A stretch of DNA of 64,000 bases from Actinomadura livida (GCF_014648675.1 NZ_BMRO01000001.1:572246-636245); one strand, 5' to 3'. Counted from the first letter of the stretch, positions 18,378 to 28,139 are shown. Program-made: numbers and translations. The notes: generated by a model not told the origin, from the sequence alone.

Positions 18378-20159
18378 ATGACTTCTTACATCGTGGTCTT
18401 CGGCCTCATTGTGGTCGTGGTCCTCGTGGTCGTCCTCGTAGCCCTAGGCCTCCGGGCCAGCAGGGCGGGACGCGACGACGACGACTGGATGGACGACGAG
18501 CCGCAGCACCCGCGCGGCCGCCGGGCGGGCCCGCCCCAGGACGACATGGGCGGCCCCGACGACTACGGCTACAACGACGGGTACGACGGCGCCTACGACG
18601 GCGGCTACGACCGGCACGGCGCGCCCGAGCCCGCCCATGACCGCCGGGTCGCCGGCGGCCCGCTCGCCGCCCCCACCGCGTCCCCGCCGCCCCCCGCCCC
18701 GAGCGGGCAGGCGTCGGACGAGATGGAGGACGACGACTACTGGGCGACGATCACCTTCGACAAGCCCAGGTTCCCGTGGCAGCACGACCACGACGACGAG
18801 CGCTCGGACGCCGACTTCGCCGCCGACCCGCTGAACGCGCAGGGGCCCGCGGACCAGCCGCCGCCCGAGCAGCCGGGCCTCACGCAGCCGAGCCTGACCC
18901 AGCCCGTCCCGATGGGCGTCGAGACCCCCGGGCTCGCCGGCATGGGCGCGCAGGGCGGCGGGACCGGTCCGCAGCAGATGCCGGCGCCGGGCGGTTTCCA
19001 GGGCGGCTCCCCGTTCGCCGGGCACGACCCCGGCTCGACGGCGCTCGACCCCATCCCCGCCGACCTCGCGGGTCCCGGCGGCCCGGGCATGCCCGGCGGG
19101 CAGCCGCCGTACGGCGGCCCCGGCGCGCCCGACCAGCAGGTCTACGGCGGCCAGGAGCCCCAGCCCGCGTACGGCGCGGCCGACTACGGGCCCGGCGACC
19201 CGTCCTACGGCGGCCAGGACCAGTACGGCCACGGGCAGGACCAGGGGTACTCCGAGCAGCACCAGTACGGCTCTCCCGAGCCGTCCTACGGCGACTACGG
19301 CTCCGACCCGCTGGGCGGCCGGCAGGGCGGCTACGACATGCCCGCCGACCCCGGCCCGCGCGGCGGCGACCCCCGCTCGTCCGACCCGCTCGGCCTGCCC
19401 CTCGGCGAGCCCGCCGTCCCGGCCGCGCCCCCGGCGCCCCCGGCTCCTGCTCCGGCGCCCAGCGGCTCCGACACCGACGGGCACCGGCTCCCGTCCGTGG
19501 ACGAGCTGCTCCAGCGCATCCAGTCCGACCGTGCGCGGTCGGCGAACCCGGCTGCCTCGTCCGACACGGGCGGCTCCTACGGCGGCGGCTCCCTGAACGA
19601 CCCGCTGGGCGACCCGCTCAGCACCGGCTCGTTCGGGACGACCGGCGGTTCCGGAGGCACCGGCAACACCGGGCCGTGGCAGACCGGCGGGCCCTCCGGC
19701 GGGCAGGGCGGCGGTTACGACCCGGGGCTCGGCTCCGGCGTGCCGTCCGGTCCCCCGCCCGGCGGGATGGGGGCTCCGTCCGGGTACGGGCAGGGCCAGC
19801 AGAGCGACGGCTACCCGACGGCGCCCGCCTACGGCGACTCCCCGCGCTACGACGAGCCGCTCAGCGGCGGCCGCGAGTCCTTCGGCGGGTTCGGGGGCAA
19901 CGAGGGCGGCTCCGGCGTCTACGGCGACTTCAGCGGCAGCAGCTACAACGGCGGCGCCGACCCGCTCGCCGCGCCGCACGACCCGAACGCCCAGGGCGGC
20001 TACCAGGACCCGAACGCCACCCAGGCGTACGGCCCGGGCGGCGGCTACTACGGCGGCTCGCAGCAGCAGGGCGGGTACCCGCAGGGCGGCCAGCCGAACG
20101 ACAACGCCCCGTACGGCTCCCGCCAGCCGGCCGACGACTGGGAGAACTACCGCCGCTAG
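18378..20159 (+). CDS. Single-pass membrane protein with long disordered Gly/Pro/Tyr-rich domain
   Basis: 593 residues. The N-terminal helix (SYIVVFGLIVVVVLVVVLVA) is followed at once by an acidic cytoplasmic segment (GRDDDDWMDDEPQHP), so it is probably anchored N-out, C-in. There is a short structured-looking motif at about 120-145 (DDDYWATITFDKPRFPWQHD). About 440 residues of low-complexity Gly, Pro, Gln, Tyr and Asp follow, with repeats such as YGGQDQYGHGQDQGYS and SDPLG. Part of this (HRLPSVDELLQRIQSDRAR, about 375) could be a short helix. No enzymatic domain is seen. A similar composition occurs in actinomycete cell-envelope and polar-growth proteins, but no function is claimed. Confidence 0.78.
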   Translation: MTSYIVVFGLIVVVVLVVVLVALGLRASRAGRDDDDWMDDEPQHPRGRRAGPPQDDMGGPDDYGYNDGYDGAYDGGYDRHGAPEPAHDRRVAGGPLAAPTASPPPPAPSGQASDEMEDDDYWATITFDKPRFPWQHDHDDERSDADFAADPLNAQGPADQPPPEQPGLTQPSLTQPVPMGVETPGLAGMGAQGGGTGPQQMPAPGGFQGGSPFAGHDPGSTALDPIPADLAGPGGPGMPGGQPPYGGPGAPDQQVYGGQEPQPAYGAADYGPGDPSYGGQDQYGHGQDQGYSEQHQYGSPEPSYGDYGSDPLGGRQGGYDMPADPGPRGGDPRSSDPLGLPLGEPAVPAAPPAPPAPAPAPSGSDTDGHRLPSVDELLQRIQSDRARSANPAASSDTGGSYGGGSLNDPLGDPLSTGSFGTTGGSGGTGNTGPWQTGGPSGGQGGGYDPGLGSGVPSGPPPGGMGAPSGYGQGQQSDGYPTAPAYGDSPRYDEPLSGGRESFGGFGGNEGGSGVYGDFSGSSYNGGADPLAAPHDPNAQGGYQDPNATQAYGPGGGYYGGSQQQGGYPQGGQPNDNAPYGSRQPADDWENYRR

Positions 20160-20166
20160 GCATCCC

Positions 20167-20232
20167 GGGCGGCCGCATCCGGCCGCCCGACCGCGAACGA
20201 GGGCCGCCGACTCCCGGCGGCCCTCGTTCGCG
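20167..20232. terminator. Tandem hairpins after the disordered membrane protein gene
   Basis: First hairpin: GGGCGGCCG (20167-20175) and CGGCCGCCC (20180-20188), 4-nt loop. Second: perfect 18-bp arms at 20192-20209 and 20215-20232 with a 5-nt loop. The second is among the strongest stem-loops in the window and should stop readthrough toward the SulP gene. Confidence 0.8.
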
Positions 20233-20326
20233 TCTCCGCCCGCAGAGGCTCCGGCGGGACGGCGCGCACCCGCCATCTCGCGAATGGCCTGGCTGAAGCG
20301 GCTCTAATCCTGGTTATATACGGAGA

Positions 20327-22588
20327 GTGACTTCAAAGCCACTCAACGTGTCCACATTTCGGCGGGACTTCCTCGCGTCGTTCGTCGTGTTCCTCGTCGC
20401 GATCCCGCTGTCGCTCGGCATCGCGGTCGCGTCCGGCGCCCCGGTCGCGGCCGGGCTGATCGCCGCCGTCGTCGGCGGTGTCGTCGCGGGCCTGATCGGC
20501 GGGTCACCGCTGCAGGTCAGCGGCCCCGCGGCGGGCCTGACCGTGATCGTCGCCGAGCTGGTGCAGACCTACGGCTGGCGCGCCACCTGCACGATCACCC
20601 TCCTCGGCGGGCTGCTCCAGGTCGCCCTCGGGGCCGGCAAGGTCGCCCGGACGGCCCTCGCGGTCTCCCCCGCCGTCGTGCACGGGATGCTCGCGGGCGT
20701 CGGCGTCGTCCTCGTCCTGGCGCAGGTGCACGTCTTGCTCGGCGGCAGCCCCCAGCAGTCGGCGCTCGCCAACCTGGGCGAGCTGCCGGGCCAGCTGGCG
20801 GCCCCGAACACCCACCCGGCCCTCCTCGGCGCACTGACGGTCCTGGTGCTGCTGTTCTGGTCGCGGCTCCCGAGCACCGGCCCGCTGCGGCTGATCCCCG
20901 GGCCGCTGCCCGCGATCGCCCTCGCCACCCTGACCGCCTGGTCGCTCGGCTGGGACGTCCGGCGCGTCGAACTGCCCGACTCCCTCTTCGGGGGGTGGGA
21001 CACCCCCGCCGTGCCGGAGGGCCCGCCCATCGGCATCGTCGGCGCCGTCCTCTCCGTCGCGCTCGTGGCGGCCGTCGAGTCGCTGCTGTGCAGCGTCGCC
21101 GTCGACCGGCGGCGCCCCGCCGGGGTGCCGCGCGCCGACCTCGACCGCGACCTGCTCGGGCAGGGCGCGGGTAACGCGGTGTCCGGGTTCCTCGGCGGGC
21201 TGCCGATCGCGGGCGTGATCGTCCGCAGCACGGCCAACATCGAGGCGGGTGCCCGCTCCCGCACGTCGGCCGTCCTGCACGGCGTGTGGGTGCTGGTCCT
21301 CGCGCTGTCGTGCGGCCCCGCCATCGAGCAGGTGCCGCTGCCCGCGCTCGCGGCGCTGCTGGTCGTGCTGGGCGTCCGGCTCATCGACACCGCCCGCATC
21401 CGCGACCTGCGCCACCACCGCGAGGCGCCCGCCTACTTCGCCACCCTCGTCGGCGTCGTCGTCCTCGGGCTCGGTGAGGGCGTCCTGGTGGGCATCGCGG
21501 TCATGGGGGTGCTGGCGCTGCGGCGGCTGACCCGGCTGTCGGTCCGCGCCGAGCACCTCGTCCCCGAACCCGATGACGGCCCGGTCCCGATCCGCACCCA
21601 CGTGGTCGTGGAGGGCACGCTGACCTTCCTCGGCGTCCCCAAGGTGACGCGCCTCCTGCATGAGGTCCCGCCGGGCGCCAGCGTCGATCTCGACCTGAAC
21701 GTCGACTTCATGGACCACGCCGCGTTCGACGCCATCCACCAGTGGCGGCTCGCGCACGAGCGCCAGGGAGGGAGGGTCGACATCGACGAGGTTCACGAGG
21801 CTTGGTATGAAAGAGCCGTGACAGGTGACATGTCCTCGCCGCGTAAATCGCCCCCTTCCGCCCGTTGGTGGGCGCCATGGGCGAATCGTCGACGGCGTTC
21901 CGAGGAGGAACTCGACGCCCCCGAGGTGTCCCCCGCCGCCGTGCTGCTGGACGGCGTCCGCGAGTACCACGGCCGGACCGCCCGGCTGGTGCGGCCGATC
22001 ATGGCCGAGCTGGCGATGGAGCAGAAGCCCCAGCACCTCTTCATCACCTGCGTGGACTCGCGCATCGTGCCCAACATCATCACCGCCAGCGGCCCCGGCG
22101 ACCTGTTCATCAACCGCAACGTCGGCGCCCTCGTCCCGCGGTACGGCTCCCGCACCCGCGACGACTCCGTCGCGGCCACCGTCGAGTACGCCACCAACGT
22201 CCTCGACATCCGGACGATCACCGTCTGCGGCCACTCCAACTGCGGCGCGATGGCCGCGCTCCTCGCCGGCGGCACCGAGGTCGAGCACCTCTCCGGCCTG
22301 TCGCGGTGGCTGAAGCACGGCAACCACAGCCTCGCCCGCTTCCTCGCCACCGACCCGTCCGGCGAGGACGCCCCGCCCCTCACCCGGCTCTGCAAGATCA
22401 ACGTGATGCAGCAGCTCGACAACCTGCTCACCTACCCGTGGCTGCGCAAGCGCGTCGAGTCCGGCGAGATCGAACTGGTGGGCCTCTACCTGGACCTGCA
22501 GTCCGCCAACGTCGAGATCCTCGACCGGGCCACGGGCGCCTTCATGCCCGTCCCGGACGACGCCCCGCCGGCCCGGACCGTCACCTGA
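20327..22588 (+). CDS. SulP-family anion transporter fused to beta-carbonic anhydrase
   Basis: 753 residues from a GTG preceded by CGGAG. Residues 1-410 are a SulP (SLC26) transporter with 10 or more membrane helices and the family stretch SPLQVSGPAAGLTVIV. Residues about 420-500 form a STAS domain (DLDLNVDFMDHAAFDAIHQW). Residues about 545-745 are a beta-carbonic anhydrase with zinc ligands Cys575 and Asp577 in CVDSRIVP and the downstream pair in CGHSNCGAM (about 633-640). Such fusions (compare Rv3273 of Mycobacterium tuberculosis) are thought to couple CO2 hydration to bicarbonate or other anion movement across the membrane. All active-site residues are intact. It is monocistronic, followed by a strong terminator. 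Confidence 0.93.
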   Translation: MTSKPLNVSTFRRDFLASFVVFLVAIPLSLGIAVASGAPVAAGLIAAVVGGVVAGLIGGSPLQVSGPAAGLTVIVAELVQTYGWRATCTITLLGGLLQVALGAGKVARTALAVSPAVVHGMLAGVGVVLVLAQVHVLLGGSPQQSALANLGELPGQLAAPNTHPALLGALTVLVLLFWSRLPSTGPLRLIPGPLPAIALATLTAWSLGWDVRRVELPDSLFGGWDTPAVPEGPPIGIVGAVLSVALVAAVESLLCSVAVDRRRPAGVPRADLDRDLLGQGAGNAVSGFLGGLPIAGVIVRSTANIEAGARSRTSAVLHGVWVLVLALSCGPAIEQVPLPALAALLVVLGVRLIDTARIRDLRHHREAPAYFATLVGVVVLGLGEGVLVGIAVMGVLALRRLTRLSVRAEHLVPEPDDGPVPIRTHVVVEGTLTFLGVPKVTRLLHEVPPGASVDLDLNVDFMDHAAFDAIHQWRLAHERQGGRVDIDEVHEAWYERAVTGDMSSPRKSPPSARWWAPWANRRRRSEEELDAPEVSPAAVLLDGVREYHGRTARLVRPIMAELAMEQKPQHLFITCVDSRIVPNIITASGPGDLFINRNVGALVPRYGSRTRDDSVAATVEYATNVLDIRTITVCGHSNCGAMAALLAGGTEVEHLSGLSRWLKHGNHSLARFLATDPSGEDAPPLTRLCKINVMQQLDNLLTYPWLRKRVESGEIELVGLYLDLQSANVEILDRATGAFMPVPDDAPPARTVT

Positions 22589-22595
22589 CACGCAA

Positions 22596-22629
22596 GCGCG
22601 GGCCGTCCCCCCGCAAGGACGGCCCGCGC
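22596..22629. terminator. Hairpin terminator after the SulP-carbonic anhydrase gene
   Basis: 13-bp arms GCGCGGGCCGTCC (22596-22608) and GGACGGCCCGCGC (22617-22629) with an 8-nt loop, placed between convergent genes. Confidence 0.8.
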
Positions 22630-22659
22630 GTCAGTGTGCCTTCAGTCGGCGCCCGCGGG

Positions 22660-22857
22660 TCAGCGGCTCACGAGGTCGTCGTGGCGCGTGTAGTCCCGCA
22701 CGTACATTCCCGTCACCCGGCGCGCCCGCCGCGCACGCCGGTCGGACGCGGGCAGGAACAGCGCGTCGTACCGGCTGGCGCGCGAGAAGTCCCACAGATA
22801 GACCAGTCCGGCCACTCCCCCCGCCAGGACGAGGGCCACGAACATGATGATGAACAT
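22660..22857 (-). CDS. Small single-pass membrane protein, 65 aa
   Basis: 65 residues from the ATG at 22857, preceded by AAAGGAG at good spacing. The hydrophobic helix MFIIMFVALVLAGGVAGLVY is followed by an aromatic and then strongly basic tail (SDRRARRARRVTG, YVRDYTRHDDLVSR), implying an N-out, C-in topology. No family recognised. An upstream ATG at 22905 is in frame but has no ribosome site. Confidence 0.7.
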   Translation of the reverse strand: MFIIMFVALVLAGGVAGLVYLWDFSRASRYDALFLPASDRRARRARRVTGMYVRDYTRHDDLVSR

Positions 22858-23016
22858 CGAGGCTCCTTTCCACGGGACCCAGCACCTCGGCCCCGCCGCC
22901 GTCACCGATCAAGGCGATCAGCTCTCCCCTAGAAGGTAAGCGCCCCGTTTCAACCTCTCTGTGTCGTATGACCCGAACCATGTGAGTTGCACGCCCCTCC
23001 CCACGGGATGGCGCGC

Positions 23017-23424
23017 TCAGCTGCTGAGCTTGGGACTGGCTTCGCGAAACCTCGCCAGTCGATTGAACTGGTCGTCCAGCCAGTACTCGTCTGGGCCGAC
23101 CTGCACCCGCACGGTTGCCATGGAACCCACTCGGTCCTCGATCGTGACCCAGAGGTAGTCGTACTCGTCGTCCCACTCGATGGTGAGCACAGTCCTGCCC
23201 GCGGCCTCCATCCAGCTGCCGGTCTCCTCGCCGTCGAGGGCTTCGAGAACCTCGGCCCATTCTGCGATGTCGTCCGAATGGAGCGAGATCTTCTTGCGTC
23301 CCTTAACGAACTCCGTGTCGACGACGATCTCGCCTTCCAGGCTGGCGGGATCCACACTCACCACGACGGTGGGACTCGTGGCCCACGTTGACTGCAAGCT
23401 TATGAGATCGATGCGTTCAGGCAT
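23017..23424 (-). CDS. DUF5959-like hypothetical protein
   Basis: 135 residues from the ATG at 23424 (AAGAGG upstream). It is soluble, acidic and beta-rich: MPERIDLISLQSTW, VSVDPASLEGEIVVDTEFVKG, WAEVLEALDGEETGSWM and QVGPDEYWLDDQFNRLARFR. The layout resembles the DUF5959 proteins common in Streptomyces, often near immunity-type small genes; this assignment is from memory of the family pattern. The gene is AT-richer than its neighbours, hinting at transfer. Confidence 0.6.
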   Translation of the reverse strand: MPERIDLISLQSTWATSPTVVVSVDPASLEGEIVVDTEFVKGRKKISLHSDDIAEWAEVLEALDGEETGSWMEAAGRTVLTIEWDDEYDYLWVTIEDRVGSMATVRVQVGPDEYWLDDQFNRLARFREASPKLSS

Positions 23425-23608
23425 CTTGTACCTCTTATATCTGGCGAGTGCGGCCTTAAAGGTTATTGCGCACCATGATGTCCGCAACGGGCACGGCGCG
23501 GTGTTCAGCCCGCATTCTTCCCGGTGATCGGCGGCAGGGCTGGACGGTTCCGAACATGTACGGGGCGGGCCACGTACCCGTCTTCGTGCGGCGCCGGGCG
23601 GGTGAAGG

Positions 23609-24013
23609 GCGGACGAGTCGGCCTGTAAGCCGGGTTCTGTGCCCGCCGGCCCTTGCGGGGCGGCGGGTGACGGCCATCCATCTCGGGCCGCCGTTGCCGG
23701 CGGCCTCCAGCGGTCTACCCGCAGGCTCGGGCGGGCCGCCCTCGGGCACCTGCGCGGGGCCTCTTGCGGGGCCCCTTCTTGACCTTGCTCCGGGTGGGGT
23801 TTACCGAGCCGCCCACGTCACCGTGGGCGCTGGTGAGCTCTTACCTCACCGTTTCACCCTTACCACCGGCGGACCGGTGGCGGTCTGCTTTCTGTGGCAC
23901 TTTCCCGCGGGTCACCCCGGGTCGGCGTTACCGACCACCCTGCCCTGTGGAGCCCGGACTTTCCTCGACGGGGATCGCTCCCCGACGCGGCCGTCCGGCC
24001 GGCTCGTCCGCCG
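23609..24013 (-). ncRNA. rnpB: RNase P RNA (class A)
   Basis: The minus strand carries the universal RNase P RNA core. Near the 5' end is the P4 strand GAGGAAAGTCCGGGCTCC (complement at about 23948-23965). The 3' end carries ACAGAACCCGGCTTACAGGC (complement at about 23616-23639), which pairs with it. GGTAAGGGTGAAACGGTGAGG-like sequence is also present near 23846-23870. The pairing ends GACGAGCC and GGCCGACTCGTCC define a transcript of about 400 nt, as expected in actinomycetes. Exact 5' and 3' ends are approximate. Confidence 0.93.
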
Positions 24014-24049
24014 TACATAGACGATAGCGGGTCCGGTGTTGTTCCCGGC

Positions 24050-25393
24050 TCACGGCAGGGTCGTCAGGGCCTCGTCCAGGCGGGACTGGGGGAGGGTGTG
24101 GTCTTCCATCTCGCCGGAGAGGTAGCGGTCGTAGGCGGCCATGTCCAGGTGGCCGTGGCCGCAGAGGGCGGTGAGGATGACCTTGGGTTCGCCCGTCTCG
24201 GCGCAGTGGCGGGCCTCCGCGATGGCGGCGGCCAGGGCGTGGGTGGGCTCGGGGGCCGGGACGATGCCCTCCGTGCGGGCGAACAGGATCCCCGCCTCGA
24301 AGCATTCGCGCTGGGGCTTGGCCTCGGCCTCGAAGATGTCCAGGTCGTACATGTGGGAGAGCAGCGGGGCCATCCCGTGGTAGCGGAGGCCGCCCGCGTG
24401 GATGGGGTCGGGGACGAAGTCGTGCCCCAGCGTGTGCATCTTGAGAAGGGGCGTGAAGCCGGCCGTGTCGCCGAAGTCGTAGGCGTAGCGGCCCCGGGTG
24501 AAGGACGGGCACGCATCCGGCTCCACCGCCCGGATCGCCGGGTTCATCCGGCCCTGCAGCTTCTCGCGGAGGAACGGGAAGAACAGGCCCGCGAAGTTGG
24601 AGCCGCCGCCGGTGCAGCCGACGATCAGGTCGGGGGTGTCGCCGACGAGCGCGAGCTGTTCGAGGGCCTCCTCGCCGATCACCGTCTGGTGCATCAGGAC
24701 GTGGTTCAGGACGCTGCCGAGCGCGTACCGGGTGTCGTCCGGGGAGGCCGACTCGACGGCCTCGCTGATGGCGATGCCGAGGGAGCCGGGCGAGGCCGGG
24801 TCGTCCGCGAGGATCTTCGCGCCGGACGCGGTCAGCCGGGACGGGCTGGCGTGCACCTGTGCCCCGTACAGCTCCATCATCGAGCGGCGGTACGGCTTCT
24901 GGTCGTAGGAGGCCCGGACCATCCAGATCTCGCATTCGAGGGCGAACTGCGCGCATGCGAACGCGAGCGCGCTGCCCCACTGGCCGGCGCCCGTCTCGGT
25001 GGTGAGGCGCCTGATGCCCTGGCGCGCGTTGTAGTACGCCTGCGGGACGGCCGTGTTCGGCTTGTGGGAGCCGACCGGGGAGACGCCCTCGTACTTGACG
25101 TAGATGCGGGCGGGCGTGCCGAGGGCGTGTTCGAGGCGGTGGGCCCGGATGAGGGGGGTGGGGCGCCAGAGCCGGTAGACGTCGCGGACCTCCTCGGGGA
25201 TGTCGACGAAGCGCTCGCCCGAGACCTCCTGGGCGATGAGGTCCATCGGGAACAGCGGCGCGAGGTCGTCCGGGCCGACCGGTTCGCGCGTTCCCGGGTG
25301 CAGGGGCGGGGGCGGCGGCGCGGGCAGGTCGGGGACGACGTTGTACCAGCGGCTCGGGAGCCTCGACTCGTCCAGCAGGATCTTCGTCGTCAC
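24050..25393 (-). CDS. trpB2: Tryptophan synthase beta chain, TrpB2 type
   Basis: 447 residues from a GTG at 25393 with GGGAGGA upstream. The PLP-binding Lys111 is in GSHKPNTA and the phosphate loop is [10 protein letters not shown]. TrpB2-specific features are the longer N-terminus ([16 protein letters not shown]), [12 protein letters not shown], and the [19 protein letters not shown] segment. TrpB2 enzymes convert indole and serine to tryptophan, often as stand-alone salvage enzymes not bound to TrpA; there is no trpA next door here. It lies between rnpB and the RNase H gene. Confidence 0.92.
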   Translation of the reverse strand: MTTKILLDESRLPSRWYNVVPDLPAPPPPPLHPGTREPVGPDDLAPLFPMDLIAQEVSGERFVDIPEEVRDVYRLWRPTPLIRAHRLEHALGTPARIYVKYEGVSPVGSHKPNTAVPQAYYNARQGIRRLTTETGAGQWGSALAFACAQFALECEIWMVRASYDQKPYRRSMMELYGAQVHASPSRLTASGAKILADDPASPGSLGIAISEAVESASPDDTRYALGSVLNHVLMHQTVIGEEALEQLALVGDTPDLIVGCTGGGSNFAGLFFPFLREKLQGRMNPAIRAVEPDACPSFTRGRYAYDFGDTAGFTPLLKMHTLGHDFVPDPIHAGGLRYHGMAPLLSHMYDLDIFEAEAKPQRECFEAGILFARTEGIVPAPEPTHALAAAIAEARHCAETGEPKVILTALCGHGHLDMAAYDRYLSGEMEDHTLPQSRLDEALTTLP

Positions 25394-25468
25394 GGTTCCT
25401 CCCCAGGTCACGGTGCCCTTCTGTGGAGCGTAGGCGCGCTGGGGGCCGCTACGGAAGGCCGGTTCCGG

Positions 25469-26581
25469 TCAGGCCGGAAGATGGTGGACGTCGTTGAAGG
25501 ACCGCAGGGTAGCGGGGCCGTCGGCGTACCAGTCGATGGACGACAGCGCCGCCACGTCCAGGTGCATCCGGTACAGGGACGGCATGGGCGCGCCCAGGGC
25601 GTCCTTGACCAGCATCTTGATCGGCGTGACGTGCGAGACCACCAGGACGGTCTGCTCGCGGTGGCGGACCTTCACCTTGTCCAGGGCGGTCCGGACGCGG
25701 CGCGAGACCTGCGCGAAGCTCTCGCCCCCGGGCGGCGCGACCTCCGGATCGGCCAGCCATGCCTTGAGCTCGGCCGGCCAGCCCTTGCCGGCCTCGGCGA
25801 ACGTGAGCCCCTCCCAATCGCCGAAATCGGCCTCGCGGAAACCGTCCTCGACGCGGACGTCGAGCCCGGTGACGGCGGCGACCTCGGCGGCGGTGGCGCG
25901 GCAGCGCGCCAGCGGCGAGGTGACGATCGCGTCCAGCCCGCGGTCCTTGAGGGCGAGCGCCGCGGCGCGGGCCTGGGCGAGTCCGTTCGCGGTCAGCGGG
26001 ACGTCGCTCGTCCCGGCGAAGCGCTTCTCGACCGACAGCGGCGTCTCACCGTGCCGGAGCAGGACCGTGGTCATCGGGGTGGACGACGGCGGCCGCACCG
26101 GCGCCGGGGGCGGTTCCGGCTCCCCCGGCGGCTCCTCGACCTTGCGGACCCACTGCTCGCCGCGGGCCGCGGCGTCCATGGCCTCGTTGGCGAGGCGGTC
26201 GGCGTGCGCGTTGCGGTTCCGCGGGATCCACGTGTAGGAGACCGACCCCAGATCCTCCGCCAGCTCGCGGGCCCGCAGGGCCAGCGGGACCATGTCCGGG
26301 TGCTTGATCTTCCAGCGTCCGGACATCTGCTCCACGACGAGCTTGGAGTCCATCCGGACCTCGACGCGGGCGGCCGCGTCGATCCCGGACGCGGCGGCCA
26401 GCCCGGCGATGAGGCCCCGGTACTCCGCCACGTTGTTGGTGGCGTCCCCGATCGCCTCGGCGACCTCGGCCAGGACCTCCCCGGTCAGCGCGTCGCGGAC
26501 GAGCGCCCCGTACCCGGCCGGGCCGGGGTTGCCGCGCGATCCCCCGTCCGCCTCGACGACCAGCTTCCGGCCCGCGCTCAC
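25469..26581 (-). CDS. Bifunctional RNase HI / histidine phosphatase (CobC-like) protein
   Basis: 370 residues from a GTG overlapping the zinc-ribbon gene's stop (GTGA). Residues 1-135 are RNase HI-like: VVEADGGSRGNPGPAGYGAL, NVAEYRGLIAGL, VRMDSKLVVEQMSGRW and NAHADRLANEAMD, giving the catalytic D-E-D-D set. A Pro-rich linker leads to a histidine phosphatase at about 172-370 (VLLRHGETPLSVEKRFAG, then SHVTPIKMLVKDAL). This matches the actinobacterial RNase H/acid phosphatase fusion (compare Rv2228c), in which the C-terminal half has alpha-ribazole/acid phosphatase activity. It is the last gene of a three-gene overlapping operon. Confidence 0.93.
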   Translation of the reverse strand: MSAGRKLVVEADGGSRGNPGPAGYGALVRDALTGEVLAEVAEAIGDATNNVAEYRGLIAGLAAASGIDAAARVEVRMDSKLVVEQMSGRWKIKHPDMVPLALRARELAEDLGSVSYTWIPRNRNAHADRLANEAMDAAARGEQWVRKVEEPPGEPEPPPAPVRPPSSTPMTTVLLRHGETPLSVEKRFAGTSDVPLTANGLAQARAAALALKDRGLDAIVTSPLARCRATAAEVAAVTGLDVRVEDGFREADFGDWEGLTFAEAGKGWPAELKAWLADPEVAPPGGESFAQVSRRVRTALDKVKVRHREQTVLVVSHVTPIKMLVKDALGAPMPSLYRMHLDVAALSSIDWYADGPATLRSFNDVHHLPA

Positions 26582-27321
26582 AGGCCCGACTCTGGCGTCC
26601 GGATCAGGATGCGGCGGCACTCCTCGCAGCGGACGACCTCGTCCTCGGCGGCGGCGCGGATGTTGTTCAGGTCCACCGTGTTGAGCGCCAGGTGGCAGCC
26701 CTGGCAGGCACCGCGGAAAAGCTTGGCCGCGCCGACGCCGCCGAACTGGCCGCGCAGCTTCTCGTAGAGGGCCAGCAGGTCCTCGGGGATGTCCTTGGCG
26801 ACCGCGGTGCGCGCGGCGCTGGTCGTCCCGGCCTCGTCGTCGATCTCCCGCCGGGCGGCGTCGCGGCGCTCGACGAGCGCCGCCAGCTCGTCCTGCGCGG
26901 CGGCCTGGTCGGCGCGCAGCGCGGACACCTCGCCCTCCGCCTCCTCCGACCGCTCCATGATCTCCAGGACGACCTCCTCCAGGTCGGACTGGCGGCGCTG
27001 CAGCGACTCGATCTCCGCCTGGAGGTTGCTGAGGTCCTTGGCCGAGGACACCTGCCCGGAGTCGAGCCGCTTCTGGTCGCGGTCGGCCCGGGCGCGGACC
27101 TGCTCGACGTCCTGCTCGGCCTTCTTCTGCTCGCGCTGCAGGTCGCCGGTCTCCGTCTCGGCCGCCACGATCGCGTCGCGCAGTTCGGTCAGGCGTCCCT
27201 CCAGCCGCTCGATCTCCGCCAGCTCGGGCAGCGTGCGCCGGCGGTGGGCCAGCCGGTCCAGCGAGGCGTCGAGCTCCTGCAGGTCGAGCAGGCGGAGCTG
27301 GGCTTGGGGTGCGGCTTTCAA
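26578..27321 (-). CDS. Coiled-coil protein with C4 zinc ribbon
   Basis: 247 residues from a TTG at 27321 preceded by AAGGAG. Residues about 10-190 form a long coiled coil (LAEIERLEGRLTELRDAIVA and similar heptads). The C-terminal 50 residues carry CQGCHLALN and CEECRRIL, two CxxC pairs that bind one Zn. This conserved actinobacterial family (zf-RING_7, Rv2229c-like) is regularly found next to the RNase H/phosphatase and Nif3-like genes as here, but its function is unknown; an RNA/DNA role is a guess from neighbours. Both ends overlap neighbouring genes (TTGA and GTGA). Confidence 0.9.
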   Translation of the reverse strand: MKAAPQAQLRLLDLQELDASLDRLAHRRRTLPELAEIERLEGRLTELRDAIVAAETETGDLQREQKKAEQDVEQVRARADRDQKRLDSGQVSSAKDLSNLQAEIESLQRRQSDLEEVVLEIMERSEEAEGEVSALRADQAAAQDELAALVERRDAARREIDDEAGTTSAARTAVAKDIPEDLLALYEKLRGQFGGVGAAKLFRGACQGCHLALNTVDLNNIRAAAEDEVVRCEECRRILIRTPESGL

Positions 27322-28139
27322 TGTGCTCCTTCGTCGTGGAGGCGCCACGCGTCGGTGACGAGCGTGGACACCCGGGTCTCCAACTTGCCCGCGTCCGGGG
27401 AGGCCGCCGCCAGGCGCCGCTCGGCGTCGGCGAGCCAGGGCCACTCGGTCGCCCAGTGCGCGGCGTCCACCAGGGCGGGGCCGCCTTGCTCGGTGAACTC
27501 CGAGGCGGGGTGGTGCCGCAGGTCGGCGGTGAGGTAGACGTCGACACCGGCGTCGCGCGCGGTGCCGAGCAGGGAGTCGCCGGCGCCCCCGCACACGGCG
27601 ACGGTGCGGACGGCGCGGTCAGGGTCGCCCGCGGCCCGCACCCCCCAGGCGGTGGACGGCAGCCCGGCCGCCACCCGCCCGGTGAACTCCCGCAGCGTGA
27701 CGGGCTCGGCCAGCTCCCCGATCCGGCCGAGGCCGCGGCGGGGATCGTCGTCGGCGGGGACCATCGGGCGCAGCTCGCCGGTGAGGCCGACGGCCCGCGC
27801 CAGCGCGTCCGACACGCCGGGCTCGGCCCGGTCCGCGTTGGTGTGCGCGGTGTGCAGCGCCACCCCGTTCCTGATCATCCGGTGGACGAGCCGGCCCTTC
27901 GGCGTCGTCGCGGCGACCGAGTGCACCCCGCGCAGCAGCAGCGGATGATGCGTGACCACCAGGTCGGCCCCCCACTCCAGCGCCTCGTCGATCACGGCGG
28001 CCACCGGGTCGACCGCGAACAGCACCCGTCCGACCTCCTGGGCGGGGTCGCCGCACACGAGACCGACGGCGTCCCAGGACTCCGCCCACTCGGGCGGATA
28101 GAGCTCCTCCAGGGCCGTGATGACATGGGATAGGCGCAC
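27318..28139 (-). CDS. Nif3-like dinuclear metal-centre protein
   Basis: 273 residues from a GTG at 28139. Metal-site motifs of the NIF3/DUF34 family are visible: WDAVGLVCGDP, DLVVTHHPLL (HH pair), ALHTAHTNAD and, near the C-terminus, VYLTADLRHHPASEF. The middle insert is shorter than in the 370-residue versions. The role is unsettled; members have been described as GTP cyclohydrolase-like or as hydrolases acting on damaged metabolites. It heads the overlapping trio with the zinc-ribbon and RNase H/phosphatase genes. Confidence 0.92.
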   Translation of the reverse strand: MRLSHVITALEELYPPEWAESWDAVGLVCGDPAQEVGRVLFAVDPVAAVIDEALEWGADLVVTHHPLLLRGVHSVAATTPKGRLVHRMIRNGVALHTAHTNADRAEPGVSDALARAVGLTGELRPMVPADDDPRRGLGRIGELAEPVTLREFTGRVAAGLPSTAWGVRAAGDPDRAVRTVAVCGGAGDSLLGTARDAGVDVYLTADLRHHPASEFTEQGGPALVDAAHWATEWPWLADAERRLAAASPDAGKLETRVSTLVTDAWRLHDEGAH

